Below are positions 45,489 to 57,455 of a stretch of DNA of 64,000 bases, piece by piece. The DNA lies in contig CM077600.1 in the NCBI GenBank assembly GCA_039654915.1, positions 75,773,992 through 75,837,991 of the forward strand. The letters run 5' to 3'. The position numbers were made by a program, and so were the translations under genes. The notes below the pieces were generated by a model. The model was not told the origin of the DNA. It was given only the letters and a program-made list of their open reading frames with translations, and made no database searches. Position 1 is the first letter of the stretch, and every line of letters starts with the position of its first letter. Origin of the DNA: Aquilaria yunnanensis. Lineage: Eukaryota; Streptophyta; Magnoliopsida; Malvales; Thymelaeaceae.

Positions 45489-48190
45489 TGTCAGGACCAC
45501 CCTTCAGTACTTGGCTGAAGCCAAGAAAAATAAGAAACATGCAATTAAATACAAGAAGGACTCAATTGAACATGGTAATGGTGATGTGAATGCAAGACTA
45601 CAAAACTATGCGCCTTAAGTGCACTTAAATGGAAGACTATGTTGAGTTTGGCAAGAAATAAAGTTGGAGGACCACATTGCACACTTAAACTAGTGATGCA
45701 AGTGAAGCTACAAACAAGGAATGGACAAATTCAGCCATGCATTTTTGTATGAGGGCTAGTGTGGAATTAGGCCATTTTTATGGACTTTTGGTCCATGGCC
45801 GGTCATGTTTATATATTAAACAATGGGGTTTTGGCTAGTGGAGGCCTTATTACAATTGGTTTCTTGGTGGACAAAATTAATTGTTTAAGGGGAATGAATT
45901 GTTTAATGTGATGGTGGAGGGAATTGAATTGTTTATTGATGAAAGAATGGAATGTTGGCCGACCATCCTAGCACTTTGACATTCCTTTCATTTGGCATTT
46001 CTTGCACTTTCATGCCTTGGAGAGCTCTTGGCCAAAACATATTGTTCTTCCTTGTTCGTCATTGTTCTTCACTTGTTCTTGAGTGTTCTTGGCCGAAAGT
46101 TGCTTGTTCTTAAGAGTTCATGTGAGTTCATGGGCAAAAGCTTGGAGACGTCTTGTTGTTCATGAAGATTGGAGCTTGTTCTTGAAGAATCCAAGCTAGG
46201 CCAAAATTGTTCTTGCCATGTTCAAGAAGTGTTCTTGGAGTTCTTGAAGTTGCATGTTGTTCTTGAAGGTGGAAGTGCAAAACTAAATTTTTGGAGCTTT
46301 TTTCTTGAGGTAATAACTCAAGGTTACTTGAATCCATGGTATATTTTCCATGAACAAGTGTTTATGATGATTAAATGAAGGTTGTATTGTGTTAGGCAAC
46401 TTTGGATTGAAAGTTTGAAGCTTAGCCATCAAGGAACACAACATGGCCGAATGTTGTTCATGAATGTGCTTGTGTGTTCTTGGTGAGTTCATGGTGTTCT
46501 TGGCCTAGAATTGGTGAGTTCATGAGATTACTTAAGTGTTATGTGTAACTCATGATGTTTATGTCCATGGCCAAAATGAAAGGTTATTTGGACTTGGAGA
46601 TTGAAGCTTGGAATGAAGCATTCAAGCTTATGTTGGTGAAATTGGCCAAGACATCATTGAAATTGAAGTTTAAAGCTTGGTTTTGAAGAAATCCAAGCAA
46701 GGCCGAATTGACTCAAGCTCAAAAGTATGGTAAGGATTCATGTATTACTTGGTTTCTTGGTACTTTTTCCATGAGCAAGTAATTAGAGCTACTAAGTGAT
46801 GGTCAAGATATACTATATGATCTTAGTATGCTTGAAGGGCTATGGCGGAACTAATGGTTCTATGGTTGATTAGCTAATCAATAATGGAAAGTGTTGGAGT
46901 CCATGGTGGGTTTGGCCAATCTACCATGTACTTGGAGCTCAAGGGGAATGGAGAATGCATTGGAGAAGAAATTGTGTGCAAATGCACAAGGACACTTGAT
47001 AGTGGACTTTGGCCGAATATTGAATGTGGTGTGTGTATGAGTTTGTGTGCTTTTGTTGATTGATTGTGCATGCTAACCAACTTATTATTGATATATGTTG
47101 AACATAGGCTTCGGCCAAATTGTATTTTCTATGTCTGTGTCTTAGGATACAGGTACATGCTTAATTATGGAGGTTAAGCTTATGATTAACTAAATAGACT
47201 CCTTTGGGGTTGTCGTCAATCCTTACTGAGTTGTAAAACTCATTGCCCTTATTGGCTGAATTTTCAGGAAAGGGTAAAGAGCTTGAGTAGTGGTGTTTGT
47301 GTTTGGACTTCTTGGTTTTGAGTACCAAGTTTGCTTGTTGTCCAAGGTATGTGTGCCAACTTAATCTTGGCTTGAAAATGTGCATATATATCCAAGTCTT
47401 ATGTAGGCCGAATTTAATGGCTTAAGTTTTGCAGGAGTTTAGCTGTGGAACTTGTGCAAGGAGGTGATGGTTGTAAGGACTTATGGCATTTGAGGTTGTG
47501 TGTACTTTGGAGACCATTAGTTTGGTCATTTGGACTTGTACCTATAGTGCACCTTTTGTAGTACCTTTGAGCATTATGGGTAGTATGTGAACTTATGGGT
47601 TGTGAGACTTGGAATTGTAAGTTTTGTACTATTTTGCATCCTTGGCATGTTGCCATGTAGTTGATGCTAGGTTGTTGAACTTGTGCACTTTTGGTCTTGG
47701 AAGGCCTTTGGTATGTTTAACTTATGTTGGTTGCTTGTGTGCCAAGTTTCCTTGGCTTTATGAGTATGAGTATGTTGTTATGGAATTGAAATCCTTGTGT
47801 ACTATACTTGGCCGAATGCTCATGAACATTTATGTATGTGTTTTCAAACTTGAAAATGGATATGGGCTTCTTTGTTGCCATGCATATGACTAATACACTT
47901 GATGTGCACACAAGATGAGCACTTAAAGGAAAAAGTGCAAGTATTGCTTGTTTTGCAAGTTAGTGGGTTGCGCTTTGCTTAAGCTGCAAGTAAATAAACA
48001 AAACTTTATCAAAGCCTCCTGGGCCACCTCCCAGGGCCATAAAAAAAGAATCCTAAACCCTACCTAAAGAAAATTGGCTAATTAAACTCTGATAACAACA
48101 CTTAGAAACTTAAGTGTACTTGACTTTATGGGTAGTGGATGTTGAGTGGCACTGAGTGTGCATGGGCTGGGGCCTGTGTGGGGTGTGACA
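45489..48190 (+). repeat. TekB 3' LTR
   Basis: 2702 bp from TGTCAGGACCACC to GGGTGTGACA, collinear with 28232-30935. Followed by cgaat, the target duplication, and the CopA leader. Confidence 0.95.
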
Positions 48191-49388
48191 CGAATGGAGG
48201 TGTCTTGGGTGCCTACTTGGTCGAAATAGAAGATCTTAGGCAACATAATTATAAGACAATTTTTTGCGCTGTGGGGGCAGCCCCCCTAGCAACCTATTGT
48301 AAGGGCAACTCTCCTTGACCCCACCCGCTGACTGGCCAATGGGACCACCGTATGCGAAGCGCCATATAAATAAAAATTGGTTAATCAACACGTGTTAATT
48401 GGCATGCATTTTTGTTGAATGAGATTTGACATGTTATGCTGATTAGTGGTTGAAGCATGGTGTGTGGTTATCGCCCTTGATTGGTTGTACTTGTAAATAT
48501 GGCTTGCGAGTCATGCCTTTTCTTGTTACTCTCACTTTACATTCTCTTCTCACCTTACTCCCCTCAAATGTAACTCGAGGTTTCTATTATTGATGTAATT
48601 GTACATTATGGGATCGTCCAAGGTGGTATGTCCAAGGAGGTGACAACAACAAGGCAACCAAGAAATGAGGAGAAGGAGCTTGTGAAGACACTTTTCTTTT
48701 CTTAGGCTTTTATGATATTCTCATTGGCTTAAGAATATCACATAGTTTGTGCTATAACCATGTCACGTTTACTTTCTTGTTAACATAAGATGCATGTTTT
48801 ATATCTGTATGTGATGCATGTATAGGACCACCGGAGATAACAAATTGGTAAGATCAAAAGGAAAAATCCCTCAAACAAATAGTAAGTCATTAAATGTGAT
48901 GCCTTCCAAATGTTGGCCCTCGTCAAGACTTTGATCAACATTGAGTGGGTTTACCAAAGCAAAGCACCTATGTTCATCTTGGTAAGGCGCGATGAGATAA
49001 TAGTGATATTCAAATTGCTAACTTTGGGTCTAACTTAACTAAGTTATCCCATTAGGATTGGGGACTTAAAGACATAGAGTTGGGCTTAAGTTCATGAGAT
49101 GAGCTTGGACAAGTGTTATCGCCTAACTATCCAAGAGTTGCATGAGATGCAATTGGCAAGGAGTTGCTTACCTAAATAATTGTAACTTGAGAGAAAAGCC
49201 AAAGCTGACTCAGGTTGGTGAAATATGGATCGTGGCCCACTAGAATACCTTAGTGCCGAGGTGTTCTGAAATAATATCGAAGGTTATTATTTTGAGTAAA
49301 ATAGTGGGAGCATCATTTAATAAAAGTCCTTATTAAATGAATTAAAATACATGACTCTTACATTGCATATTTACTACTATAGATAACC
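48191..49388 (+). other. CopA untranslated leader, second part
   Basis: Continues the CopA leader after TekB (GGAGGTGTCTTGGGTGCC). It matches the reverse complement of the CopB leader all the way to the gag ATG. No gene is seen. Confidence 0.85.
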
Positions 49389-50652
49389 ATGGCACAAAAC
49401 ACATCGACACTTTCATTGCGATCGATCCTTGAGAAGGAAAAACTAAGTGGGACCAACTTTCTCAAATGGTATCGAAATTTGAGGATAGTTCTCAAGCAAG
49501 AGAGAAAGGCTTAACATGGGGGCGTTTACTATGATCAAATATCTCAAAATGCTCTTCCAAGAACAAGCTAGGCATGAGAGGTTTGAGACCTCTAAGGTAT
49601 TATTCAGTGCAAAATGTCTAAAGGAAGTCCCGTGGGTCCTCATGTGCTTAAGATGATTTGGTACATTGAGAATCTTAAGAGTTTGGGATTTGCTTTTGAG
49701 AAAGAGTTGGCTATTGATGTAGTCTTACAATCATTGCCTGAAAGCTATAGTTGGTTCATCATGAACTATAACATGAATGACCTTGACAAGTCATTCTCAG
49801 AATTGCACAACATGTTGAGAACCACTGAGCAAAACCTTAAGAAGGCTAAGCCCATTTTGATGGTTCAAAAGGGCAAGGGAAAGGGAAAACCCAATAAGAA
49901 GAAGGATAAAGCTAAAGGAAACTCCAATTCTAATTCTTCTTCAGCTGCACTGAAACCATCTGGTGGTGTGGCAAAGGAAGAGGATTGCTTCCATTGTAAG
50001 CAACATGGACACTGGAAGCGCAACTGCAAGCTTGATCTTGAAGAACTAGCTAAGGACAAGGGAAGTAAGACTTCCATTTCTGGTGTTCTTGTTATAGAGG
50101 CTAACTTTTCTACTTCCTCATCTTGGGTATTGGATACTGGATGTGGATCTCACATTTGTGCAAATGTGCTGGATTTAAGTAGAAGTAGAAGATTGGCCCC
50201 AGGTTAAGTGGACCTACGTGTTCGAAATGGAGCAAGAGTTGGTGCCTTAGCCCTATGGACTTATGTTCTCACTTTACCTAGTGGATTAGTTTTAGAATTA
50301 AACAACTGCTACTTTGTGCCTACTATTAGTAAAAATTTGATTTTTGTTTCTTGCTTGGACAATAAAGGGTTTTCATTTATAATAAAGGACAAATGTTGTT
50401 TTATTTATTTGAATGAAATCTTTTATGGTAGTGCTCAACTTAGCAATGTGTTGTATGTTCTAGAACTCAAAAATTGAATCTATAATGTGAATACCAAGAA
50501 GGTCAGATTGAATGATTCGAACCCGCCCTATCTCTGGCACTATCGCTTTGCCATATAAATGAGACCCGTATATCCAAGCTCCATAAGGATGGATTCTTGG
50601 ACTCTTTTGATTTTGAATCATATGAGATGTGTGAGTTATGTTTGTTGGGCAA
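49389..50652 (+). pseudogene. CopA gag-protease remnant
   Basis: Starts MAQNTSTLSLRSILEKEKL as in CopB, then a TAA and a deletion of about 170 bp relative to CopB near 49515. Another frame is open from 49614 to 50207 with the knuckle CFHCKQHGHWKRNC and protease WVLDTGCGSHIC, then a TAA (CGA-type codon in CopB). 50208-50477 is open again. Tat3 cuts the pre-integrase domain at 50652 within LCLLG. Confidence 0.9.
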
Positions 50653-51038
50653 TGATGGCGTGGTGTGGCCATCGTAGAGGTTCCCGCCGTAGCTCTATGA
50701 CGGGAATAACAGGGACCTCCTGAGGGATGTCGCGCGGGGCCGTCCGGTGATGGATGGCAGTAGCCGAGAAAGCTTTCCGGTGCTGGAAAGAGCCTGAAAC
50801 GGGAATGTCCCCAAGTAGTCATCACCTAAAACGCGCAGAAAGCAGGGGTTAGGGGGTCCCCAGAGTGGTTTTCCGGGGAGGAGCCTCCGATGCCCAAGTC
50901 AATGTCTCTAAATGGTGACAAAGAGTAAGCACAAAATAGGCTTGCCGGGAGCATTTATCTGATATGCTCAGAAGGGCAAGAATCTTGCCGGAGGCATTTT
51001 TTCGGCAAGTCTGGAGGAGAAAAAAGGGGGGGAAAACC
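50653..51038 (-). repeat. Tat3 inverted R-U5 copy
   Basis: Reverse complement of about 52913-53288, with a few percent differences. Homology stops at GGAAAACC (51031-51038), which pairs with GGTTTTCC at 52913-52920. That is about 30 bp after the LTR TATA box, where transcription would begin. So the copy seems to comprise R and U5 only, without U3. Confidence 0.85.
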
Positions 51039-51115
51039 TGGCGCAAGTCAGGAAGGGCCCCCTGGAAACACAAGTCATGAGGGAGGAGGTGTCAAAAAAG
51101 AAGTTTGACGCAAAC

Positions 51116-51637
51116 CTGGTGCAACCTTAGTACCCTCCTCCACAAAAGCCGGAATATGCTTGCCTTTGTCCTTGCGACGTCTCTCCAGCCTTTTAACAGT
51201 AGGACTCTCAGGCAAAGAGCCTAAAAGCTGCACCGACAGGATAGGACTCGACGGAGTGAAAAGGGTGACTACTCCGGCCGGCACCTCGGCTACAGCAGTA
51301 TCAGCCTGAGAAGATGTCGCAGCAACTTCGGAGGGGGCAGCAATCCTGGTGGATATCGGAGTGACATCAACCATGGCGAAGGTCGCAGTAGCATCGATGG
51401 AAGTGGCTATCCCATCGGTTGAGATAACAACCATGGTGGAAGTAGCAATAACTTCATCGACCTCCACCACATCCTCTGAGGGTGGAGTAAGGGCCCTCTT
51501 CTTTGACTTCTTGGCAGAAGACGGTCCACTCCCAGTAGACTTACGTCTTTTGGAACCACTTTTCTTTGTTTGTTCTCCCTTCTCTACCTGACCAAGGAAG
51601 AGACTCTTGTAGTAGGCGGCAGAATCGTCAGCCATCT
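51116..51637 (-). CDS. Tat3 antisense gene, exon 2
   Basis: Follows a CCCCCTTTTCAG acceptor with MADDSAAYYKSLFLGQVEKG, the same start as Tat1 and Tat2. A basic patch (SKRRKSTGSGPSSAKKSKKR), then a Thr/Ala/Val-rich low-complexity region. It ends TKVAPG at a GTTTG donor (51111-51115). About 20 bp of exon 3 (ALPDLR) lies beyond a possible CAG acceptor at 51062, just before the inverted repeat. Confidence 0.75.
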
Positions 51638-51985
51638 CTGAAAAGGGGGAAAAGCATCAGTATGAGTCCAAAAAGGCACTGAAGCTGAAAATGTGAGTCC
51701 AAAAATAGTCCAAAAAGGAGCTTCAGGAAGAAAGGAAAACGTCAGCAAAAACCGAAAAAATACGACTTCGGGAGGCTGAGAAGATAACAAAAGTCAAACG
51801 ATTCCCGAGAAAGGCACTCACGAAAGGCCTTGCCAAAGTCAAGATTCCTGGATGCCGTCGTAAATAATGGCCGGAAATCGCTCCGCCGTGCAGACCGTCG
51901 CTGGAAGAGATGGAAAAGGCGAAAGAAAATGAGAGCAAGGGCGAGAGCAAAGAAAAAACAAAGGAAAAGAATGGCAGGAGGAGGC

Positions 51986-52107
51986 TTATATAGAGCAGGT
52001 AAGGGCAACTGAAAAGGCGTCATAACTGCTGTGCGGGAATAAAACGTCACTGTAATTACCTTTCCCGCGCAAAAAGACGTGCCATCGCAATTGACGCTTG
52101 CCACGTG
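51986..52107 (-). promoter_or_regulatory. Promoter of the Tat3 antisense gene
   Basis: On the minus strand, CTCTATATAAGCC (TATA core 51986-51992) lies 110 bp downstream of ACACGTGGC (G-box core 52102-52107). A following GTGAGT donor (51816-51821) after a frame with DFGKAF matches the upstream exon candidate in Tat1. Exon 1 itself is missing in Tat3. Confidence 0.68.
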
Positions 52108-52401
52108 TCAACCATCGCAAGAAACTAGGGCATGTTTTCTGACATCCTGAAGATTTGGGTGCATTCCCAGATTGACACGCCCAGCTTCGAGGCATGACAG
52201 TCCACTAATTTAAAACATAAAAAATAAGATGGGAAATCTCGAGGACGGCGAAAGGCAGGTGTGCGACATCCGCCCGAACAAACTACGCGCTTTAAATGGC
52301 GAAGTACCTTCCTTGGAAACAACATAAGCCGGATCCTCTGAAAGTGTTCCTGAAAGGGCTGCAAGCTGAAGTTACACTCCGGCTTTTCGAATGAGGGCAT
52401 G

Positions 52402-53288
52402 TGATAGCCGAAGTGCTATCGCCCTATCCACTGACTTCGAAGAAAGAGGGAGCCAAACACATGAGGTATGCGACCTCGGAAGCCCCATCGTACCAACCTC
52501 GGGAAATTACCATATCGCCTCTCCATCAGGGGACGAATGAACCGACTTCAGAAGAATAAGAACACCCCGAAGAAACAATATCACCTCGGGGAAAGGTCCT
52601 TGTTCGTTCCCCCTAAAATATAACGTCGGCTGAAGGGACCTCGGAGGAGTGATGGGTGCCACGAAGGAGTCTTTGACATATTCGCCCGTACGCACTAGAC
52701 GTCGACCTCAAAGCACTCTGACAGGCCACTGCAGTCTGCACTCTGACACGCTGCGACACACTTCTCGATAAGCCACTACCCGAGAAAGCCTGTAGGCGGC
52801 TGGCCACTCTTCGGGTCAGAGGTATGGGCGGCATCCGTCCATACACGTGTCACAATCCGAGGGGCTCATTTTCTCCCATTTATAGTAGGGGAGCTTTTTG
52901 GGGTCGGCGGCGGGTTTTCCCCCCATTTTTCTCCTCCATACTTGCCGGAAAAACGCCTCCGGCGAGATTCTTGCCCTTCTGAGCATATCAGATAAACGCT
53001 CCCGGCAAGCCTATTTTGTGCTTACTCTTTGTCACCATTTAGAGACACTGACTTGGGCGTCGGAGGCTCCTCCCCGGAAAACCACTCCGGGGACCTCCTA
53101 ACCCCTGTTTTCTGCGCGTTTCAAGTGATGACTACTTAGGGACATTCCCGTTTCAGGCTCTTTCCAGCACCGGAAAGCTTTCTCGGCTACTGCCATCCAT
53201 CACCGGACGGCCCCGCGCAACATCCCTCAGGAGGTCCCTGTTATTCCCGTCGTGGAGCTACGGCGGTAACCTCCACACCACGCCATTA
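52402..53288 (+). repeat. Tat3 LTR
   Basis: 887 bp from TGATAGCCGAAGTGC to CACGCCATTA (TA for the usual CA). G-box 52844-52849, TATA box about 52880-52886. The family block ACTTGGGCGTCGGAGG is near 53050. Preceded by a GAGGGCATG polypurine tract. Confidence 0.92.
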
Positions 53289-53293
53289 GGCAA

Positions 53294-54224
53294 GATGACC
53301 AAAGCCCCATTCAGAGGGCAAAGTGAAAAGGCTAATGACTTACTAGGACTCATACATAGTGATGTATATGACCCTATGTCTACACATGCTAGAGGAGGCT
53401 TCCAATACTTCATTACATTTACTGATGACTTTAGTAGATATGGCTATGTGTATCTCATGAGACACAAGTAAGAATCCTTTGAAAAGTTCAAAGAATTCAA
53501 GAATGAAGTAGAGAATCAACTCAAGAAAAGTATCAAAGTACTTCGATCAGATCGAGGTGGACAGTACTTGATCAAGAATTCCTTGACTATCTAAAGGAGT
53601 GTGGTATAGTATCATAACTCACTCCACCTGGTACACCTCAATGGAATAGTGTATCTGAAAGGAGAAATTGAACTCTGTTAGACATGGTTTGATCTATGAT
53701 GAGTCAAGCTGACCTTCCAAACTCCTTTTGGAGACATGCTCTAAAGACAGCCGCTTTTACACTAAACAAAGTTCCATCTAAATTGGTTCAAAAGGCACCA
53801 TATAAGATATAGAGTGGAAGGCATCCTAGTCTATCTTTTCTGAAGATTTGGGGTTGTGACGCTTATGTGAAACGTCAATTCTCTGACAAGCTCGAGCCCA
53901 AATCTCATAAATGTCTCTTTGTTGGGTATCCCAAAGAACAAAGAGTTACTATTTCTATAATCCTTCTGAGCAAAAAGTGTTTTTGGCTCGAACTGGTGTC
54001 TTTCTAGAGAAAGAGTTTATCTCTAAACGAACTAGTGGGAAGAAAGTAGAACTTGAAGAAATTCAAGAACAACAAAGGGACATCGAACCTGAAATGGAAC
54101 CTGAATAGACACCACAAGATGTTGTGCTTCAGGAGTCTGTTCTTATAGCACAGAGCCCACGAGGTCCGGTAAGATTCGATGTGAGCCCAAGAGATATGGA
54201 TTTCTTGTCACTCACACTGGCGAT
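53294..54224 (+). pseudogene. CopA integrase remnant
   Basis: After Tat3 the frame resumes at KMTKAPFRGQSEKANDLLG, then THARGGFQYFITFTDDFSRY. After frame changes come TPPGTPQWNSVSERRN with the catalytic glutamate, and the C-terminal YYFYNPSEQKVFLARTGVF (53911-54108). Several stops and at least two frameshifts. Confidence 0.88.
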
Positions 54225-55235
54225 GTGATGCTCATGGATCAAGATGAACCCATAACCTACCAACAAGCTATGTTGGGGCCTGACTCTAAGAAGTGGATAG
54301 AGGCCATGAAGTTCGAGATGGAATCCATGTATGAAAACCAAGTATGGACTTTGGTTGTCCCACCTGAAGGGGTAAAACCTATAGGATGCAAATTGGTTTT
54401 CAAGAAGAAAACTGACGTGGATGGTAATGTGATTACCTTTAAAGGATGATTGGCTGCAAAAGGTTTTGAAGCAAATTAATGGTATTAACTATGATGAGAA
54501 TTTTTCACCAATTGCCATGCTTAAATCCATCCGAATCTTATTGGCTATTGCTGCACACTATGATTATGAGATATGGCAAATAGATGTCAAAACTACATTC
54601 CTAAATGGAAAGCTACTTAAGGATGTATACATGACACAACCTGAGGGTTTTGTCGCTCCTGAGAATGCCAATATAGTGTGCAAGTTGTAAAGGTCCATTT
54701 ATGGACTGAAGTAAGCTTTTCAAAGTTGGAATCTTTATTTTGATGAAGTAATCAAAGAGTTTGGTTTTATAAAAAATGAAGATGAACCTTATATCTACAA
54801 GAAGGATAGTAGCAATGCTATTATCTTCTTGGTGTTGTATGTTGATGACATACTACTCATCAGGAATAACATTCCTAAGCTGCAGTCTATAAAGACTTGG
54901 CTAAAGAAATGTTTCTCTATGAAGGACTTGGGTGAAGCCATCTATGTGTTAGGCATCAAGATCTATAGAGATAGATCTAGAAAGATTCTTGGCCTAAGTC
55001 AAAGTGTATACATTGACAAGGTGCTAAAGAGGTTTAGCATGCAAGATTCCAAGAAAGGATTCTTGCCCATGTCACATGGTATAACTATTTCTAGATCTCA
55101 ATGTCCAAGTATACCCGAGGAGAGAGAGCGCATGAGTAAGATTTCATATGCCTTAGCAATTAGATCTATCATGTATGCCATGATATGTACTCATCCCGAT
55201 GTCTTATATGCCTTGAGCATGACAAGTAGGTACCA
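54225..55235 (+). pseudogene. CopA reverse transcriptase remnant
   Basis: RT motifs: KKWIEAMKFEMESMYENQVW, GCKLVFKKKTDVDG, AIAAHYDYEIWQIDVKTTFL, then LYVDDILLIRN (from 54832), VYIDKVLKRFSMQDSKKGF. Stops at 54447 and near 54688 and 54712, with a shift near 54465. Catalytic aspartates are retained. Confidence 0.9.
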
Positions 55236-55806
55236 AACCCTGGTGAGAGTCACTGGACAATTGTTAAGAACATCCTTAAGTACTTACGAAGGACTAAGGA
55301 TGCATTCTTGGTATTTGGAGGTGAAGATGAGCTCATTGTAAGGGGTTACACCGATGCTAGCTTCCAATCCGATAAGTCTGGTTATGTCTTTTGTATTGGT
55401 GGTGGTGCAGTGAGTTGGAAGAGTTCATAGCAAGAGACAATAGCTAACTCTATAACAGAATCTGAGTACATTGCCACCTTTGATGCTGCGAAGGAGACAG
55501 TTTGGATCAAGAAGTTCATCACTGAACTTGGAGTGCTTCCAAGCATTATCAACCTGATAGAGCTCTATTGTGACAATAATGGAGTAATCGCACAGGCTAA
55601 GGAACCTCGGTTTCACCAGCGATCCAAACACATACTCTGACGTTATCATCTCATCAGGGAGATCATCGAGAGGGGTGAAGTGAGGATATGCAGGACTTCG
55701 ACAGACAGCAATATTGCTAATCCGCTGACAAAGCCCTTTACGTAGTAGAAGCATGATAGCCATTCTAGGTCCATCGGTATTGGATACATGGATGATTGGC
55801 TTTAGT
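55236..55806 (+). pseudogene. CopA RNase H remnant
   Basis: Aligns with CopB RNase H: LIVRGYTDAS-type block near 55335, SGYVFCIGGGAVSWKSS, ITESEYIA, IELYCDNNGVIAQAKEPR. A TAG replaces CAG (Q before ETI) near 55428, and a TGA near 55638 is also present. A GTGGGAGATTA polypurine tract follows at 55811. Confidence 0.87.
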
Positions 55807-55819
55807 GCAGGTGGGAGAT

Positions 55820-57234
55820 TATTAGTGTTGTGCCCAAAAGCCAGTCATGAGATGATTGTATTTTTACACATTGATTCAATGAGATATTTTATTAAGGCAT
55901 TAATCCAGCAATTATGTTTTTTATTTTGTTTCTGCATAACGTAATAAACATTATTATAACCCTAGAATAATGATATTCTCAAATGTCCATGGTTTAGTAT
56001 TATTGTGGAGCGGATTACAATAATACATAACTACTAACATATGTAGAGACTAATATGAGATATGTAGTCTACATATGGGTACAAGTTGAAGAACTTGTGT
56101 ACTGAACCGACCCACCATGAAAATGCTACATGGATCGTTATATGAGTGTCATAAGTGATCTCATAGTGATCATGGTATATGTAGTCCTTTGACCTAAGGT
56201 CATCAAGGTTCCTTACATGTGAGTCACATACTTTGATATTTCCCTTTGTTGCTCGTAATTGAGCGAACTCGAAGAAGGTCATTGCGTATGTCACATATCA
56301 TGTGGAGGGTTTTGTATGATCAAGATGGGATTTGTCTCTCCTATGTAATGGGAGTGATATCTTCGGACCCATTGATAGAGTGAGACTTAGAAAATGCATG
56401 GCTATGCTCGGATGAGTTGATATACGATATCATTGTCATCAATTTACATTAGTCTACTCAGTAATCAAGAAACCAAAGATTGGGCTAAACGAGAGTGATA
56501 CATTCCATGTCTCGTGCCTAGTCTTGATATCTTGGACAAAGGGACAATGACATATATGGGTAATGATCATAAAGGTTTAGTTGAATCATCGACAATCTTG
56601 TCACTTGAGTAGCAATGATGTGTTGCTATACATCACTCATTGCTTATGATCATAAATGTGATTTATGATCATTGCCAACGTGAAAAGAGCACATTGGGTC
56701 GCACACAGAAAGCCTATTTAGATTATTAGAGTGCATAAGTTAATTATTTGGGTTATTGTTTCATGATAATTTCGCATTAATAATTGGCCCAAAAGTTGAG
56801 ACATTATTAAGCCCGAAATTAAAGCCTAATTGGATTAGGGCTTTGAAACCCATTAGGCCTGGAAGTTGAGTCTCACTATAAATATAACATATAATGATAA
56901 ATTCGTAGCCTTGCCCTACCATCCTAAAAAAGACAGCTGCACTCTTCTCTTGCTATTTCTTGGAGGACGCAAGCTAGCACTGCGAGCGCAAGAGAAACAC
57001 ATTTGCCGGAACGTGGTGGAAGCGTGGAGATCCTGAAAGGCTCGTGTAGATACCATAGAGAGCTTGAACACGTTAATTGTTCAGGTTTTGTGATTCGACT
57101 CTACAGTTGGGTGAGAGATCTCAACTGAAATTAGGTATGAAAATTTTCGAACACCCGGTTTAGGCCGTTTCACTTGGATCTTAGAGGGTTTCGGTTAAAT
57201 TCCATTGTGTTTGTTTGGCTCCCGAAACCGTACA
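55820..57234 (+). repeat. CopA 3' LTR
   Basis: 1415 bp, TATTAGTGTTGTGCCC (TGTTAG mutated) to CGTACA. TATA box at about 56876-56884. It shares private variants with the 5' LTR pieces. This is the outer right edge of the nest; the following aaact would be the right target duplication, with the left copy outside the window. Confidence 0.93.
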
Positions 57235-57455
57235 AAACTGTGAAGTTTATTGATATATGAGGAATAGAACCTTGTAAGGAATTTGAGTCAAGGGATAATA
57301 ATGATAAATTGAGTAGCTGGCTTAATAGTGATAAGTTGGATGTTGCATGCCTTTCTTTTTTCTCCATGATACTTTTAGATGTGCTTATGTGGCATTTAAT
57401 GTTTATACATGTGTTTTATTGTTGATTGCTTGTACAAGCCAATCTAGGCTCTAAA

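Larger units (their letters stand above)
28232..48190 (+). mobile_element. TekB: Ty3/gypsy chromovirus (Tekay/Del-like), complete but split by CopB
   Basis: The LTRs measure 2704 and 2702 bp, with gag, protease, RT, RNase H, integrase and a chromodomain-like tail between them. Target duplication is agaat/cgaat (28227-28231, 48191-48195); the CopB leader shows cgaat as the original sequence. It is a relative of TekA, not the same family: the coding parts align closely while the LTRs differ in length and sequence. CopB (35860-45217) splits it just before the chromodomain. It is among the best-preserved pol genes in the window but still has stop codons. Confidence 0.95.
50653..53288 (+). mobile_element. 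Tat3: palindrome-ended Tat element bounded by two U5 ends
   Basis: A 2636-bp insertion with a perfect ggcaa target duplication (50648-50652, 53289-53293). The left end is an inverted R-U5 copy (50653-51038); the right end is a full LTR in + orientation (52402-53288). Both outer ends are the U5 terminus, TGATGGCGTGG on the left and its complement CCACGCCATTA on the right. In between are antisense-gene exon 2, parts of both introns, and the antisense promoter. There is no primer site, gag or pol. Confidence 0.88.
9783..57234 (+). mobile_element. CopA: Ty1/copia element (probably Angela lineage), outermost layer of the nest
   Basis: Pieces in order: 5' LTR 9783-10019 and 27339-27926, primer binding site 27928-27939, leader 27940-28231 and 48196-49388, gag-protease 49389-50652, integrase-RT-RNase H 53294-55806, and 3' LTR 55820-57234. 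Domain order (integrase before RT) is copia type. The 5' and 3' LTR pieces share variants not found in the other copia LTRs here, for example ATATGGGTAATGATC against ATATCGGTGATGATC, so they belong together. The true 5' end lies left of the window beyond TekA. Lineage is inferred from LTR length and layout. Confidence 0.92.

Noticed and set aside
50653..53288. Reading Tat3 as a DNA transposon with long terminal inverted repeats
   Set aside because: The right arm is part of a complete LTR with G-box, TATA box and polypurine tract, and the interior is the Tat antisense gene. No transposase is present and the duplication is the 5 bp usual for LTR elements.
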